DNA from: CAYYFX01 sp046330135
Lineage (GTDB): Bacteria > ARS69
DNA length: 64,000 nt
Reading direction: 5' to 3'
NCBI GenBank assembly: GCA_046330135.1
Contig: JAXLTI010000007.1
Location: forward strand, 62,001-126,000
Shown: piece by piece, positions 32,297-41,869 of the stretch
Layout: the number at the start of each line of letters is the position of its first letter
Position numbering within the stretch: the first letter of the stretch is position 1
Translations under genes and position numbers: made by a program
Notes under the pieces: generated by a model
Told to the model about the DNA's origin: nothing
Database searches by the model: none
What the model saw: the letters and a program-made list of their open reading frames with translations, nothing else

Positions 32297-34677
32297 GGAT
32301 TCCGCTGGAGTGGCTGAGGGAGAAGGTGGCGTTCCCGGACGGGTCGGCGCTCGCGGACACGCTCACGCGCGCCGGCCTGGAGTGCACCCTGGAGGCGGCG
32401 CCGGCCGTGCCGGCGAACGTGGTGACCGCGCGGGTGGCCACGTGCGAGCGGCATCCCAACGCGGACCGTCTCAGCGTGTGCCGCGTGGACGTCGGCGCAG
32501 GGGAACTCGTGACGGTGGTGTGCGGCGCGCCGAACGTCGCGGCGGGGCAGATCGCGGCGCTCGCGCGGCCGGGCGCCGTCCTCGGGGAGATCGAGGTCGC
32601 GGCGCGCAAGGTGCGCGGCGTGGAGTCGGCGGGCATGCTCTGCTCCGCGCGCGAGCTGGGGCTCTCGGAGGACCACTCGGGGATCCTCGTGCTGCCGGAA
32701 GGAACGCCGATCGGCCGGCCGCTCGGCGACGTCCTTCCGCGCCGCGACGTGCTCGTGACCGAGCCTACGTCGAACCGGGGCGACTGCATGTCCGTGGCCG
32801 GAGTGGCGCGCGAGGTGGCGGCCACGCTCGCCGTGCCTCTCGCGGCACCTTCGCCGCGCCCGCTGCCCGTCGTCGACACGGGACCGTGTCGCGTGGCGCT
32901 GGAGGATCCCGCGGACTGCCCGCGGTACTCGCTGCGCGTGGTCGAGGGGCTCTCGGCGGGACCCTCGCCTTCCTGGATCCAGGCGCGCCTGGAGGCGGCC
33001 GGCGTGCGGGCGCTCGGGATCCTCGTGGACGCCACGAACTACGTGCTCCTGGAGCTCGGCCACCCGCTCCACGCCTTCGACGTGGATCGCCTCCCGGGAA
33101 CCGCCATCGGCGTGCGCCGCGCGCGGGCGGGGGAACGCCTCGTCACGCTCGACGGCAAGGAGCGCTCGCTGGACGGCGAGGTGCTCGTCATCACGGCGTC
33201 GGACGAGCCGGTCGCGCTCGCCGGCATCATGGGCGGCGAGCCGACCTGCGTGGGCGAGCGCACCACGCGCGTTCTCCTGGAGGGCGCCAGCTTCGCGCCC
33301 TTCCGCGTGCGCGCCGGCAGCCGCCGGCTGGGCCTCGCCACGGACGCGTCGGCGCGCTTCGAGCGCAGCGTGGATCCGGAGGGCGTGCCCGCCGCGCTCG
33401 ATCGCGCCGTGGAGCTGCTGCTCTCGGCATGCCCGGGCGCACGGCTCGTCCATGCGGCGGACGCGTACCCGACGCCTGCGCCGCCGCGTCCCCTGACGCT
33501 CCGGCGCAAGACGCTCGCACGCATCCTCGGCACGGAGATCCCGAGCGCCGTGGTGAGCGCCATCCTCGAGCGGCTCGGCCTCGCCGTGCGTGAGAGCGCG
33601 GAAGGATGGAGCGCGCCCGCGCCGAGCTGGCGGGGGGATCTCTCGGCCGAGGAGGATCTCGTCGAAGAGGTGGCGCGAGTCTACGGGTACGACCGCATCC
33701 CCGAGCGCGCGCGGAGCCACGCGGCGGGCGTCCTCGCCACGGCGCCTCGCCTGGACGCGCAGCGCCGCGCGCGCGCGATCCTCCTCGGTCTCGGGCTCAC
33801 CGAGGTCGTGACGCCCGGGCTCGTGGACTCCTCGCGCGAGAGCGCGCTCGTGGACGAGAGCGGCTTCTTCGCGCCGCCCGTGCCGGTGCGCAATCCGCTC
33901 TCCACGGACCGCGACGCGTTGCGCGGCTCCCTCGTGCCGTCGCTCCTTGCGGTGCTCGCCACGAACCGCGCACGCAACACCTCCGATCTCGGGATCTTCG
34001 AGGTGTCGCGCGCGTACGCGCGGCGCCCGGACGGCGGCGTGGAAGAGCGGCTCCGCGCCGGCGTCCTGCTCGCCGGAAAGGGCCTGTCGGCGGCCCGCGC
34101 GCTCGACGCCAAGTCCTGCGATTTCTTTGACATGAAGGGTTTGCTGGAAGTATACGTCGAGGAGTTCTGGGGGGGGGCGTCCCTTCGGCCCGGCGGCAGC
34201 GTTCCCGCGCTTCTCGCGCCCGGCGCTTCCGCCGCCGCGAACGTGGACGGTCGCTGCATCGGCTTCTTCGGGGAGCCGGCGCGGGCCGTCCGTCGAACGT
34301 GGGATTTGCCGGCGGAGCTCCCCGTCTTCCTCGCCGAGCTCGACCTGGCGGCGCCGCAGCGTGCGCAAGACGTTCCCGTCTTCCGTCCGTTGCCGCGTCA
34401 TCCGGGTGCGAGTCGCGACTTGGCCTTCGTGGCGAAGCGCTCCGTGCGCCACGAGGACTTGGCTCGGGAGATCGGCGCGGCGGGCGGCGAGCTTCTGGAG
34501 GAGTGCCGGCTGTTCGACGTCTACGAGGGCGCGCCGCTCGGTCCGGACGAGAGAAGTCTCGCGTTCACGTTGTTGTTCCGCGCCCCGGATCGCAGCCTCA
34601 CGAACGAAGAGGTGGACGAGCGGGTCGCGCGGGTCGTGGAGCAGGCGAAGCGCGCGCTCGGCGCGCGCATCCGCTGA
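32293..34677 (+). CDS. pheT: Phenylalanine--tRNA ligase beta subunit
   Basis: 794 residues, typical length. Starts RIPLEWLREKV; then an EMAP/tRNA-binding domain (VVTARVATCERHPNADRLSVCRVDVG), the B3/B4 editing region (LVDATNYVLLELGHPLHAFDVDRL and GIMGGEPTCVG), B5, the catalytic-like core and the C-terminal anticodon-binding FDX-ACB domain (FRPLPRHPGASRDLAFVAKRSV). GTG 32293 has a 4-bp overlap with pheS. A run of nine G (34169-34177) lies inside the coding region. Confidence 0.96.
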   Translation: MRIPLEWLREKVAFPDGSALADTLTRAGLECTLEAAPAVPANVVTARVATCERHPNADRLSVCRVDVGAGELVTVVCGAPNVAAGQIAALARPGAVLGEIEVAARKVRGVESAGMLCSARELGLSEDHSGILVLPEGTPIGRPLGDVLPRRDVLVTEPTSNRGDCMSVAGVAREVAATLAVPLAAPSPRPLPVVDTGPCRVALEDPADCPRYSLRVVEGLSAGPSPSWIQARLEAAGVRALGILVDATNYVLLELGHPLHAFDVDRLPGTAIGVRRARAGERLVTLDGKERSLDGEVLVITASDEPVALAGIMGGEPTCVGERTTRVLLEGASFAPFRVRAGSRRLGLATDASARFERSVDPEGVPAALDRAVELLLSACPGARLVHAADAYPTPAPPRPLTLRRKTLARILGTEIPSAVVSAILERLGLAVRESAEGWSAPAPSWRGDLSAEEDLVEEVARVYGYDRIPERARSHAAGVLATAPRLDAQRRARAILLGLGLTEVVTPGLVDSSRESALVDESGFFAPPVPVRNPLSTDRDALRGSLVPSLLAVLATNRARNTSDLGIFEVSRAYARRPDGGVEERLRAGVLLAGKGLSAARALDAKSCDFFDMKGLLEVYVEEFWGGASLRPGGSVPALLAPGASAAANVDGRCIGFFGEPARAVRRTWDLPAELPVFLAELDLAAPQRAQDVPVFRPLPRHPGASRDLAFVAKRSVRHEDLAREIGAAGGELLEECRLFDVYEGAPLGPDERSLAFTLLFRAPDRSLTNEEVDERVARVVEQAKRALGARIR

Positions 34678-34714
34678 GCCGCGGCCCGGACACGGCAAGC
34701 TCGGAGGGGCGGGG

Positions 34715-34990
34715 ATGGACCTGGAGCTGCTGGACGCTTTGGAAGACCGCGTCGACGTCTGCGTGTCGACGGTGCGCGAGCTGCGCGCGGAGAACGAGAG
34801 CCTCCGGGGAGAGACGCGCGAGCTCGAGAACAAGGTGGAGACGCTGACGCGCGACCTTCACGCGCAGTCGTCTTCGCGCGAAGACGTGGACAAGCTGCGC
34901 GCGCGCTACGGCGAGCTGGAGAACAAGCTCGAGCGCGTGCGCCACCGCATCGAGGCGATGGTCGAGAAGATCAAGACGCTCGAGGGCTGA
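34715..34990 (+). CDS. ZapB-like small coiled-coil protein
   Basis: 91 residues, nearly all predicted coiled coil (LRAENESLRGETRELENKVETL, then KLRARYGELENKLERVRHRIEAM). Length, heptads and place directly before zapA match ZapB-type cell-division proteins, which join ZapA to organise the Z ring. ATG 34715 has GGAGG 7 nt upstream. Sequence identity to a named family cannot be claimed from a coiled coil alone. Confidence 0.6.
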   Translation: MDLELLDALEDRVDVCVSTVRELRAENESLRGETRELENKVETLTRDLHAQSSSREDVDKLRARYGELENKLERVRHRIEAMVEKIKTLEG

Positions 34991-35010
34991 AGCTCCTCGA
35001 GGAGGCTGCG

Positions 35011-35358
35011 ATGGTCCCGGAAGCCCGTACGACGACGGTGAAGATCCTCGGCCACGAATACAAGATCCGGTCGTCGGAGAGCGCGGAGTTCGTGGAGGAA
35101 GTGGCGCTCTACGTGGACAGCGTCATGAGCAGCATCTCGTCGCGCATGAGCACGGTCACCTCGGCGCAGGTCGCGGTGCTCGCCGCCCTCAACATCGCGG
35201 AGGAGCTGTTCCGCGAGCGGCGTGACGGGCGGAACGGGGACGGGGAGGTCGACGAGCGCGTGCGCGCGCTCGTGATGCGTCTCGGCGAGGTCGCGGAGGC
35301 GGACGGCGCGGCGCGGAAGCTCGGGCGGCCGGCGGCGCGGGCGGGTGCGCGCGGGTGA
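35011..35358 (+). CDS. zapA: Cell division protein ZapA
   Basis: 115 residues. TTVKILGHEYKIRSSESAEFVEEVALYVDSVM is the ZapA N-terminal domain, and VTSAQVAVLAALNIAEELFRER the helix that leads to the coiled coil. It binds and bundles FtsZ. Placed after pheT and the coiled-coil gene and before ymdB, a frequent order. GTGA overlap with the next gene. Confidence 0.88.
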   Translation: MVPEARTTTVKILGHEYKIRSSESAEFVEEVALYVDSVMSSISSRMSTVTSAQVAVLAALNIAEELFRERRDGRNGDGEVDERVRALVMRLGEVAEADGAARKLGRPAARAGARG

Positions 35359-36164
35359 CCGAGGCACGGCAGGTCCGAATCCTCTTCGTCGGCGACGTCG
35401 TCGGCAGGCCGGGGCGGCGTGCGTTTCGCGAGCTTCTGCCGAGCCTGCGCGAGGAAGAGCGCCCCGATCTCGTCGTGGTGAACGCGGAGAACTCGGCGGG
35501 CGGCTTCGGCGTGGATCGCCGCGCGGCCGGTGCGCTCTTCGAGGCCGGCGCCGAGGTGCTGACCGGCGGCAACCACTCGTGGGACAAGGCGGAGTCGCTC
35601 GAGCTCGTCGAAGAGGACGAGCGCGTGCTGCGGCCCGAGAACCTGGCGCCGGGCGCGCCGGGCAGCGGGTGGGGCATCTTCCCCGCGGCGGGCGGCGCGC
35701 GCGTGGGCGTGCTGAACCTCATCGGACGCATCTTCCTGCCGCCGTGCGAGGATCCCTTCCGCAGCGGACGCCGCGCACTGGAAGAGATGCGCGCGGAGAC
35801 GCCGGTCCTGCTCGTGGACTTCCACGGCGAGGCGTCGTCGGAGAAGCAGGCGTTCGCGTGGCACGTGGACGGCCTCGCGAGCGCGGTCATCGGCACGCAC
35901 ACGCACGTGCCCACGGCGGACGCCCGCGTGCTGCCGAAGGGGACGGCCTACCAGACGGACGCGGGCATGACCGGCGGGTACGAGGGGGTCATCGGCATGG
36001 AGCCGGCCGCGTCGCTGCAGCGCTTCCTGAGCGGAATGCCCGCTCGCCTGGAGCCGGCGTCGCGCGATCTCCGGCTGGACGCCACCGTCATCGACGTCGA
36101 TCGGGAGACCGGCCGCGCCCTCTCGATCAAGCACGTGCAGAAGCGGCTCGCGGAGGTGGCGTGA
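35355..36164 (+). CDS. ymdB: YmdB-family metallophosphoesterase
   Basis: 269 residues from GTG 35355. ILFVGDVVGRPGRRA, VVNAENSAGGFGV, TGGNHSWDK, DFHGEASSEK and GTHTHVPTADARVLPKGTAYQTDAGMTG carry the di-metal ligands (Asp, Glu, Asn, His, His) of the TIGR00282 family, whose Bacillus member hydrolyses 2',3'-cyclic nucleotides and affects RNase Y. No rny gene lies next to it here. One-base overlap with folD. Confidence 0.92.
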   Translation: MTEARQVRILFVGDVVGRPGRRAFRELLPSLREEERPDLVVVNAENSAGGFGVDRRAAGALFEAGAEVLTGGNHSWDKAESLELVEEDERVLRPENLAPGAPGSGWGIFPAAGGARVGVLNLIGRIFLPPCEDPFRSGRRALEEMRAETPVLLVDFHGEASSEKQAFAWHVDGLASAVIGTHTHVPTADARVLPKGTAYQTDAGMTGGYEGVIGMEPAASLQRFLSGMPARLEPASRDLRLDATVIDVDRETGRALSIKHVQKRLAEVA

Positions 36165-37069
36165 TGGCGGCGAGGATCCTGGACGGCAAGGAGACGGCGC
36201 GGCGCGTGCGCGAGGAGCTCGTCGCGCGGGTGGCGCGGTTCAAGGAGGCGGGGACCGCGCCGAAGCTGCGCGTGGTGCTCGTCGGCGACGACCCGGCCTC
36301 CCGCGTCTACGTGCGCAACAAGGGACGCTCCGCGCGCGAGATCGGCATCGACGGCGAGACCGTGGAAGTCCCCGCCACCGTGTCCCAGGCGGAGCTCGAG
36401 GGCATCCTGGACGGACTCGCCGCCGACGCCGGCGTGCACGGAATCCTGCTCCAGCTCCCGCTGCCCGCCGGGCTGGACGCGGAGCGCTGCGTGCGGCGCA
36501 TCCCCCCGGAGAAGGACGTGGACGGCCTGCACCCCACGAACGTGGGAGACCTCGCGCGCGGCGTTCCGCGCTTCGCGCCGTGCACGCCGGCCGGCGTGGT
36601 GGAGCTGCTGGATCGCCACGACGTGCCGATCCCGGGGAAGCACGTCGTGATCGTGGGCCGCTCGAACCTCGTGGGGCGACCGCTCGCGTCGCTGTTGCTC
36701 CTCAAGGGGCGCCGGGCGGACGCCACCGTCACGGTGGCGCACTCGCGCTCGGCGGACCTTCCCGGGATCTGCCGGCAGGCGGACATCCTCGTCGCGGCGA
36801 TCGGGCGGGCGCGCTTCGTCACGCGCGAGATGGTGAAGCCCGGCGCGGTCGTCGTGGACGTCGGCATCAACCGCATCGAGGATCCGGCGGCGCCGGGCGG
36901 CGGCCGTCTGGTGGGGGACGTGGACTACGAGGCGGTGAAGGAGATCGCGTCCTGGATCACGCCGGTGCCGGGCGGCGTCGGACCGATGACGGTCGCGATG
37001 CTCCTCGCGAACACCGTGCAGGCGGCGGAGGCCCATGCGGCAGCCCGAGATCTCGTCCGCTCCCGCTGA
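36164..37069 (+). CDS. folD: Methylenetetrahydrofolate dehydrogenase/cyclohydrolase
   Basis: 301 residues. VVLVGDDPASRVYVRNKGRSAREIGI has the Tyr-x3-Lys catalytic motif; GILLQLPLPAGLDAERCVRRIPPEKDVDGLHPTNVG and VVIVGRSNLVGRPLASLLL bind substrate and NADP; ends TPVPGGVGPMTVAMLLANTV. Interconverts methylene-, methenyl- and formyl-THF. ATG 36164 follows directly on a GTG 36161 that is also in frame. Overlaps xseA by 35 bp. Confidence 0.95.
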   Translation: MAARILDGKETARRVREELVARVARFKEAGTAPKLRVVLVGDDPASRVYVRNKGRSAREIGIDGETVEVPATVSQAELEGILDGLAADAGVHGILLQLPLPAGLDAERCVRRIPPEKDVDGLHPTNVGDLARGVPRFAPCTPAGVVELLDRHDVPIPGKHVVIVGRSNLVGRPLASLLLLKGRRADATVTVAHSRSADLPGICRQADILVAAIGRARFVTREMVKPGAVVVDVGINRIEDPAAPGGGRLVGDVDYEAVKEIASWITPVPGGVGPMTVAMLLANTVQAAEAHAAARDLVRSR

Positions 37070-38294
37070 CGTCGTCTACACCGTCTCGGAGCTGACGCGG
37101 AAGATCAAGCGGCTCCTCGAGTCGCAGTGGTCGGGCGTGTGGGTGGAGGGGGAGCTCTCGAACGTGCGCCCGCATCCGTCCGGGCACCTCTACTTCACGA
37201 TCAAGGACGAAGGCGCGGCGCTGCGCGGCGTGATGTTCCGGAGCGACGTCCGCCGCCTCCGCTTCCGCCCCGAAGACGGCCAGAAGATCCGCCTCTACGG
37301 CGGGCTGACCATCTACGAGCCGCAGGGCAATTGGCAGATCGTCGCGCAGAAGATGGACCCCGCCGGCCTCGGCGAGCTGGAGCTCGCGTTCCGGCAGACC
37401 TTCGAGCGCCTCGAGAAGGAGGGGCTCTTCGACGAGGCGCACAAGGTCTCGCTGCCCGCGCATCCGCAGGTGGTGGGGATCGTCACCTCGGAGAGCGGCG
37501 CGGCGATTCGGGACATCGTGAGCGTGCTCGGGCGGCGCGCGCCGCACGTCCGCCTCGTGCTGCGGGCGGCGCGCGTGCAGGGCGAGGGCGCCGCGCGCGA
37601 CGTCGCGAACGGGATCGCGGAGCTGGACCGCTGGGGCGGGGCCGACGTGCTGATCGTGGGCCGCGGCGGCGGCTCGCTCGAGGACCTCTGGGCGTTCAAC
37701 GAAGAGGTCGTGGCGCGGGCGATCCGGGCGTGCGAGACGCCGATCGTCTCCGCCGTGGGTCACGAGGTGGACCGCACGATCGCGGACTTCGTGGCGGACC
37801 GCCGCGCGGCCACGCCGAGCGCCGCCGCCGAGATCGTGGCGCCCGAGCGGCGCGAGCTTCTCGCCGGCCTTCGCAGTCTCGCCGCGTCCGCCGAAGCCGC
37901 GATCCGCCGCCACTTGCGCAGGCGTGGGGAACGGGTCATCCTGCTGCGGGACTCGCCCGCGTTCCGTGGGCCGCAGGCGTACGTGCAGCGCAGGGCGCAG
38001 GATCTGGATCGCGCCCGGGAGCGTCTGGAGGCCGCGGCGGGCCGCGCGCTGGAGCGCCGCCGGCTCATGACCCGCGCCGCCGCGGGGCGGCTGCACGCGC
38101 TCTCGCCCCTCGCGATCCTCGGGCGGGGCTACGCCATCGTCCGCACGCCGGCGGGCGAGGTGGTGCGTCGCGCGCGGGAAGTGTCGCCGGGGGCCGCGGT
38201 CGAGGTGTGGGTGGGCGAGGGCCAGCTCGACTGCCGGGTCGAGCGCGTGCGGGAGCCGGGTACGGGGACGGCGAAGGAGCGAGCGGCGCGATGA
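37035..38294 (+). CDS. xseA: Exodeoxyribonuclease VII large subunit
   Basis: 419 residues. An N-terminal OB fold (VYTVSELTRKIKRLLESQW, then GVWVEGELSNVRPHPSGHLYFTIKD), a catalytic domain with GIVTSESGAAIRDI and GRGGGSLEDLWAFNEE, and VGHEVDRTIADFVADRRAATPSAAAE, then the long coiled coil for XseB and a C-terminal LSPLAILGRGYAIV. Degrades single-stranded DNA from both ends. ATGA overlap with xseB. Confidence 0.95.
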   Translation: MRQPEISSAPADVVYTVSELTRKIKRLLESQWSGVWVEGELSNVRPHPSGHLYFTIKDEGAALRGVMFRSDVRRLRFRPEDGQKIRLYGGLTIYEPQGNWQIVAQKMDPAGLGELELAFRQTFERLEKEGLFDEAHKVSLPAHPQVVGIVTSESGAAIRDIVSVLGRRAPHVRLVLRAARVQGEGAARDVANGIAELDRWGGADVLIVGRGGGSLEDLWAFNEEVVARAIRACETPIVSAVGHEVDRTIADFVADRRAATPSAAAEIVAPERRELLAGLRSLAASAEAAIRRHLRRRGERVILLRDSPAFRGPQAYVQRRAQDLDRARERLEAAAGRALERRRLMTRAAAGRLHALSPLAILGRGYAIVRTPAGEVVRRAREVSPGAAVEVWVGEGQLDCRVERVREPGTGTAKERAAR

Positions 38295-38554
38295 CCGACG
38301 ACGTCGATCGGAAGGCGGCGGCACCCACCTTCGAGGCCGCGCTCGCGCGCCTCGAGGAGATCGTGGGGACGCTCGAGCGCGGCGAGGCGCCGCTCGAGGA
38401 AGGGCTCGCGCTCTTCGAGGAGGGGATCGCGCTCACCCGTCGTTGCCAGGAGCTGCTCGCGGACGCGGACGAGCGGATCAAGCGACTCGTGGCGGAGGGC
38501 GGGCGCTTCACCCTGGAGCCCTTCGCCGTCGAGGACGCGGAGGACGCGAAGTGA
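38291..38554 (+). CDS. xseB: Exodeoxyribonuclease VII small subunit
   Basis: 87 residues. TFEAALARLEEIVGTLERGEAPLEEGLALFEEGIALTRRCQ is the full XseB motif. Several copies wrap the coiled coil of the large subunit. 4-bp overlaps on both sides with xseA and the prenyl synthase. Confidence 0.95.
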   Translation: MTDDVDRKAAAPTFEAALARLEEIVGTLERGEAPLEEGLALFEEGIALTRRCQELLADADERIKRLVAEGGRFTLEPFAVEDAEDAK

Positions 38555-39444
38555 GCGCCGCCGCCCTCGATGAGATCCTCGCGCGCTATCGGGCGAACGT
38601 GGAGCACGCGCTTGCACGAGCTCTCCCGCCCGCGGAGGGTGCGGCGGAGACCCTCCACGAGTCCATGCGCTACAGCCTGGAGGCGGGCGGCAAGCGCATC
38701 CGCCCGGTGTTGTGCTTCGCTTCCTGCGAGGCGGCGGGCGGTGATGCCGCGTCCGCGGAGGCGCCGGCCGCCGCGCTCGAGCTGGTGCACACGTACTCCC
38801 TGATCCACGACGATCTCCCCTGCATGGACGACGACGATTTCCGCCGCGGCAAGCCGTCGAACCATCGCGTGTACGGCGAGGCGCTGGCCGTGCTCGCGGG
38901 AGACGGGCTGCTGACGCGCGCTTTCGGCGTGCTCGCCGAGGCGCAGGAGCTTCCCGCGGCGGCGCGGATCGAGATGGTGGCCACGCTCGCCGAGGCGGCC
39001 GGCTCTCGCGGGATGGTGGGGGGCCAGGCGCTCGACGTGGCTGCGGAAGGCGACGCGGGAGTGGACCTGCCCACGCTGCAGTTCATCCACACCCACAAGA
39101 CCGGCGCGCTCTTCGGGGCCTCGTGCCGGCTCGGCGGGCTGGCCGGCGGCGCGGACGACGAGAGCGTGCGGCGCCTCGGCCGGTTCGGCGAGAAGATGGG
39201 CCACGCCTTCCAGATCGTGGACGACCTCCTGGACGAGACGGGGCGCGCGGACGCGCTTGGCAAGACGTCGGGGCGGGATCGCGCTCGGGGGAAGGCCACC
39301 TATCCTCGGATCCTCGGCGTGGAGGAGTCGAAGCGGCGCGTCCAGGCCCTCGCGGGGTCCGCCGAGGAGATGGCGCGCGGCTTCGGGGCGCGCGGCGAGG
39401 CGCTCCTCGGGCTCGTACGGTTCGTGGCGGAGCGGGCGGGGTGA
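38551..39444 (+). CDS. ispA: Farnesyl/geranylgeranyl diphosphate synthase
   Basis: 297 residues from GTG 38551. First Asp-rich motif DDLPCMDDDD (in HTYSLIHDDLPCMDDDDFRRG), second DDLLD, plus SLEAGGKRIRPVL and GGQALDV; THKTGALF precedes the second. Condenses IPP with DMAPP/GPP; product chain length is not resolved by sequence, though the order xseA-xseB-ispA-dxs is usual for the farnesyl enzyme. Confidence 0.92.
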   Translation: MSAAALDEILARYRANVEHALARALPPAEGAAETLHESMRYSLEAGGKRIRPVLCFASCEAAGGDAASAEAPAAALELVHTYSLIHDDLPCMDDDDFRRGKPSNHRVYGEALAVLAGDGLLTRAFGVLAEAQELPAAARIEMVATLAEAAGSRGMVGGQALDVAAEGDAGVDLPTLQFIHTHKTGALFGASCRLGGLAGGADDESVRRLGRFGEKMGHAFQIVDDLLDETGRADALGKTSGRDRARGKATYPRILGVEESKRRVQALAGSAEEMARGFGARGEALLGLVRFVAERAG

Positions 39445-39476
39445 GGGCCCTGGGGGGTGGATTGGACGTGGATCTG

Positions 39477-39926
39477 ATGGCATCCTTCCCCCTCAGTCGT
39501 CCGCTCGTCCTGGCGCTCCTGAGCTCGGCCGCGGCGCAGATCACGAAGTTCCTCGTGGCCCTGGGAAGAGACGGGCGCGTGAACTTCAAGCGCCTGGTGG
39601 AATTGGGAGGGATGCCGAGCGCACACTCGGCGTCCGTGGCGGCGCTGTCGACGGGCGTGGCCCTGGAGGCGGGCGTCACGTCGCCCCTGTTCGGCGTGAC
39701 GGTGTTCTACAGCTTGATGACCATGTACGACGCCGCCGGGATCCGGCGATCGGCCGGGCGCCAGGCGGAAGTGCTGAACCGGATCGTGGACGACCTGAAG
39801 ATGGGGGGTGGGGTGAGGGAGGAGCGGCTCCTCGAGCTCCTCGGGCACACGCCGTTCGAAGTGCTCGCGGGCGCCGCGCTCGGCATCGCGTTCGCGCTCG
39901 CGGGGGCGCGGTACCTGAACTACTAG
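39477..39926 (+). CDS. DUF212/YuiD-type divergent PAP2-family membrane protein
   Basis: 149 residues from ATG 39477; GTG 39441, overlapping the ispA stop, is an in-frame alternative. LSRPLVLALLSSAAAQITKFLVAL, LGGMPSAHSASVAALSTGVALEAG and FGVTVFYSLMTMYDAAGIRRSAGRQAEVLN define the family, which resembles lipid phosphate phosphatases (the SAHS and DAAGIRR blocks). Several hydrophobic segments suggest an inner-membrane location. Between ispA and dxs it could act on isoprenyl phosphates; this is inference. Confidence 0.85.
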   Translation: MASFPLSRPLVLALLSSAAAQITKFLVALGRDGRVNFKRLVELGGMPSAHSASVAALSTGVALEAGVTSPLFGVTVFYSLMTMYDAAGIRRSAGRQAEVLNRIVDDLKMGGGVREERLLELLGHTPFEVLAGAALGIAFALAGARYLNY

Positions 39927-39935
39927 GGAGACCTC

Positions 39936-41828
39936 GTGGAACGCTTTCTCGATCGCATCGAAAGCCCGAAGGACCTCAGGAAGCTGACCGAGCCCGAGCT
40001 GGTCGTGCTCTGCCAGGAGTTGCGCGACCAGATCATCGAGACCGTCACGAAGACGGGCGGGCATCTCGGCGCGAGCCTCGGGGCGGTCGAGCTGACGGTG
40101 GCGATCCACCGGGTCTTCGAGGCGCCGAAGGACCGGATCGTGTGGGACGTGGGTCACCAAGCCTACGGACACAAGCTCCTCACGGGCCGGCGCGATCGCT
40201 TCGCCAGCATCCGCCAGTACGGAGGGCTGTCGGGCTTCCCGATGCGCTCGGAGAGCGAGTACGACGCGTTCGGCGTGGCGCACGCGGGCACGTCGATCTC
40301 GGCGGGGCTGGGCATGGCCACCGCGCTCGCGGCCCAGGGGAAGGACGGCCGCGTGGTCTGCGTGATCGGGGACGGCGGTCTCACCTGCGGCATGGCGTTC
40401 GAGGCGCTGAACCAGGCCGGCCACCTGCACAAGAACCTCATCGTGGTGCTGAACGACAACGAGTGGTCGATCTCCAAGAACGTGGGCGCCCTCTCGACGT
40501 ACCTCACGCGCCTCACGTCGCGACCGCTGTACCGCCGGCTCGAGGCCGACGTTTGGGAGCTGCTGGGCCGCATCCCGAAGGCGGGCGGGCGCGCGCAGGA
40601 GATCGTCCACCGCATGAAGGAGAGCCTGAAGAGCCTCGTCGTGCCGGGCATCATGTTCGAGGAGCTGGGCTTCAAGTACTTCGGCCCGATCGACGGCCAC
40701 AACGTCCACGAGGTCGTCGCCACGCTGACGGCGCTGCGCGAGCTGCAGGGCCCGGTCTTCCTCCACGTCGTGACGGAGAAGGGCAAGGGGTATCCTTTCG
40801 CGCCCACCTCCAAGACGCGAGCGCACGGCGTGGCTCCGCCGGAGACGGCGAAGAAGGCTCCTGCCTACACGAGCGTGTTCGGGAAGGCGCTCATCGAGCT
40901 GGCCGAGAAGGACCCGAGGATCGTGGCGATCACCGCGGCCATGCCGGACGGCACCGGCACGTCGGAGTTCGCGGAGCGCTTCCCCGACCGCTTCTTCGAC
41001 GTGGGCATCGCGGAGCAGCACGCCGTGACGTTCGCCGCGGGCCTCGCGTGCGAGGGCATGCGGCCGATCTGCGCGATCTACTCGACGTTCCTGCAGCGCG
41101 CCTACGATCAGGTCATCCACGACGTCGCCCTGCAGAACCTCCCGGTCCGCTTCGTCCTCGACCGCGGCGGCCTAGTGGGCGACGACGGCCCCACGCACCA
41201 CGGCGTCTTCGACGTCTCGTACCTGCGCGTGCTGCCGAACTTCGTGGTCATGGCGCCGAAGGACGAGAACGAGCTTCGCCACATGCTCTACACGATGGTG
41301 GAGCACGACGAAGGCCCCATCGCTCTCCGCTACCCGCGCGGCGCCGGCGTGGGCGTGGCGCCGGAGGCCGAGCTCCGGAAGATCCCGATCGGGCGCGGAG
41401 AGCTGCTCCGCGAGGGCGACGACGTCGCGCTCGTCGGGCTCGGGTCCATGGTGCAGCCCTCGCTCGAGGCGGCGGAGCGCCTGGCCGGGCGCGGCATCGA
41501 GGCCACGGTCGTGAACGCGCGCTTCGTGAAGCCGCTCGATGAAGCGCTGCTGCTCTCGGTCGCGCAGCACGTCGGCGTGATCGTGACGGTCGAGGAGGCG
41601 CAGCGCGCCGGCGGCTTCGGGAGCGCGGTGGGCGAGCTGTTCAGCGACCGCGGCCTCGACGTCCGCCTCGTCGCGATGGGCCTGCCGGACGCCTTCGTGG
41701 AGCACGGTACGCCGCAGGTCCTGCGCACGAACGTGGGTCTGACGGCGGAAGCGATCGAGAAGCGCGTGCTCGAGCTCGTCCGCGTCCCGTCCCCCGCGCG
41801 CGCCGCGCGGCGCTCGGCCACGGCCTGA
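39936..41828 (+). CDS. dxs: 1-deoxy-D-xylulose-5-phosphate synthase
   Basis: 630 residues from GTG 39936 with AGGGAG upstream. TPP enzyme: VWDVGHQAYGHKLLTGR, CVIGDGGLTCGMAFEALNQAG (the GDG TPP motif, usually GDGA/S-L-T-x-G), VVLNDNEWSISKNVGA, and in the second half DVGIAEQHAVTFAAGLA and VRFVLDRGGLVGDDGPTHHGVFD. Makes DXP from pyruvate and glyceraldehyde-3-P for isoprenoids. Next to ispA, the two ends of the same pathway are in one operon. Confidence 0.95.
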   Translation: MERFLDRIESPKDLRKLTEPELVVLCQELRDQIIETVTKTGGHLGASLGAVELTVAIHRVFEAPKDRIVWDVGHQAYGHKLLTGRRDRFASIRQYGGLSGFPMRSESEYDAFGVAHAGTSISAGLGMATALAAQGKDGRVVCVIGDGGLTCGMAFEALNQAGHLHKNLIVVLNDNEWSISKNVGALSTYLTRLTSRPLYRRLEADVWELLGRIPKAGGRAQEIVHRMKESLKSLVVPGIMFEELGFKYFGPIDGHNVHEVVATLTALRELQGPVFLHVVTEKGKGYPFAPTSKTRAHGVAPPETAKKAPAYTSVFGKALIELAEKDPRIVAITAAMPDGTGTSEFAERFPDRFFDVGIAEQHAVTFAAGLACEGMRPICAIYSTFLQRAYDQVIHDVALQNLPVRFVLDRGGLVGDDGPTHHGVFDVSYLRVLPNFVVMAPKDENELRHMLYTMVEHDEGPIALRYPRGAGVGVAPEAELRKIPIGRGELLREGDDVALVGLGSMVQPSLEAAERLAGRGIEATVVNARFVKPLDEALLLSVAQHVGVIVTVEEAQRAGGFGSAVGELFSDRGLDVRLVAMGLPDAFVEHGTPQVLRTNVGLTAEAIEKRVLELVRVPSPARAARRSATA

Positions 41829-41869
41829 GCGGGCGCGGAGCGTCTCGCGAGGAAGGAGGCGCGCGAGCG

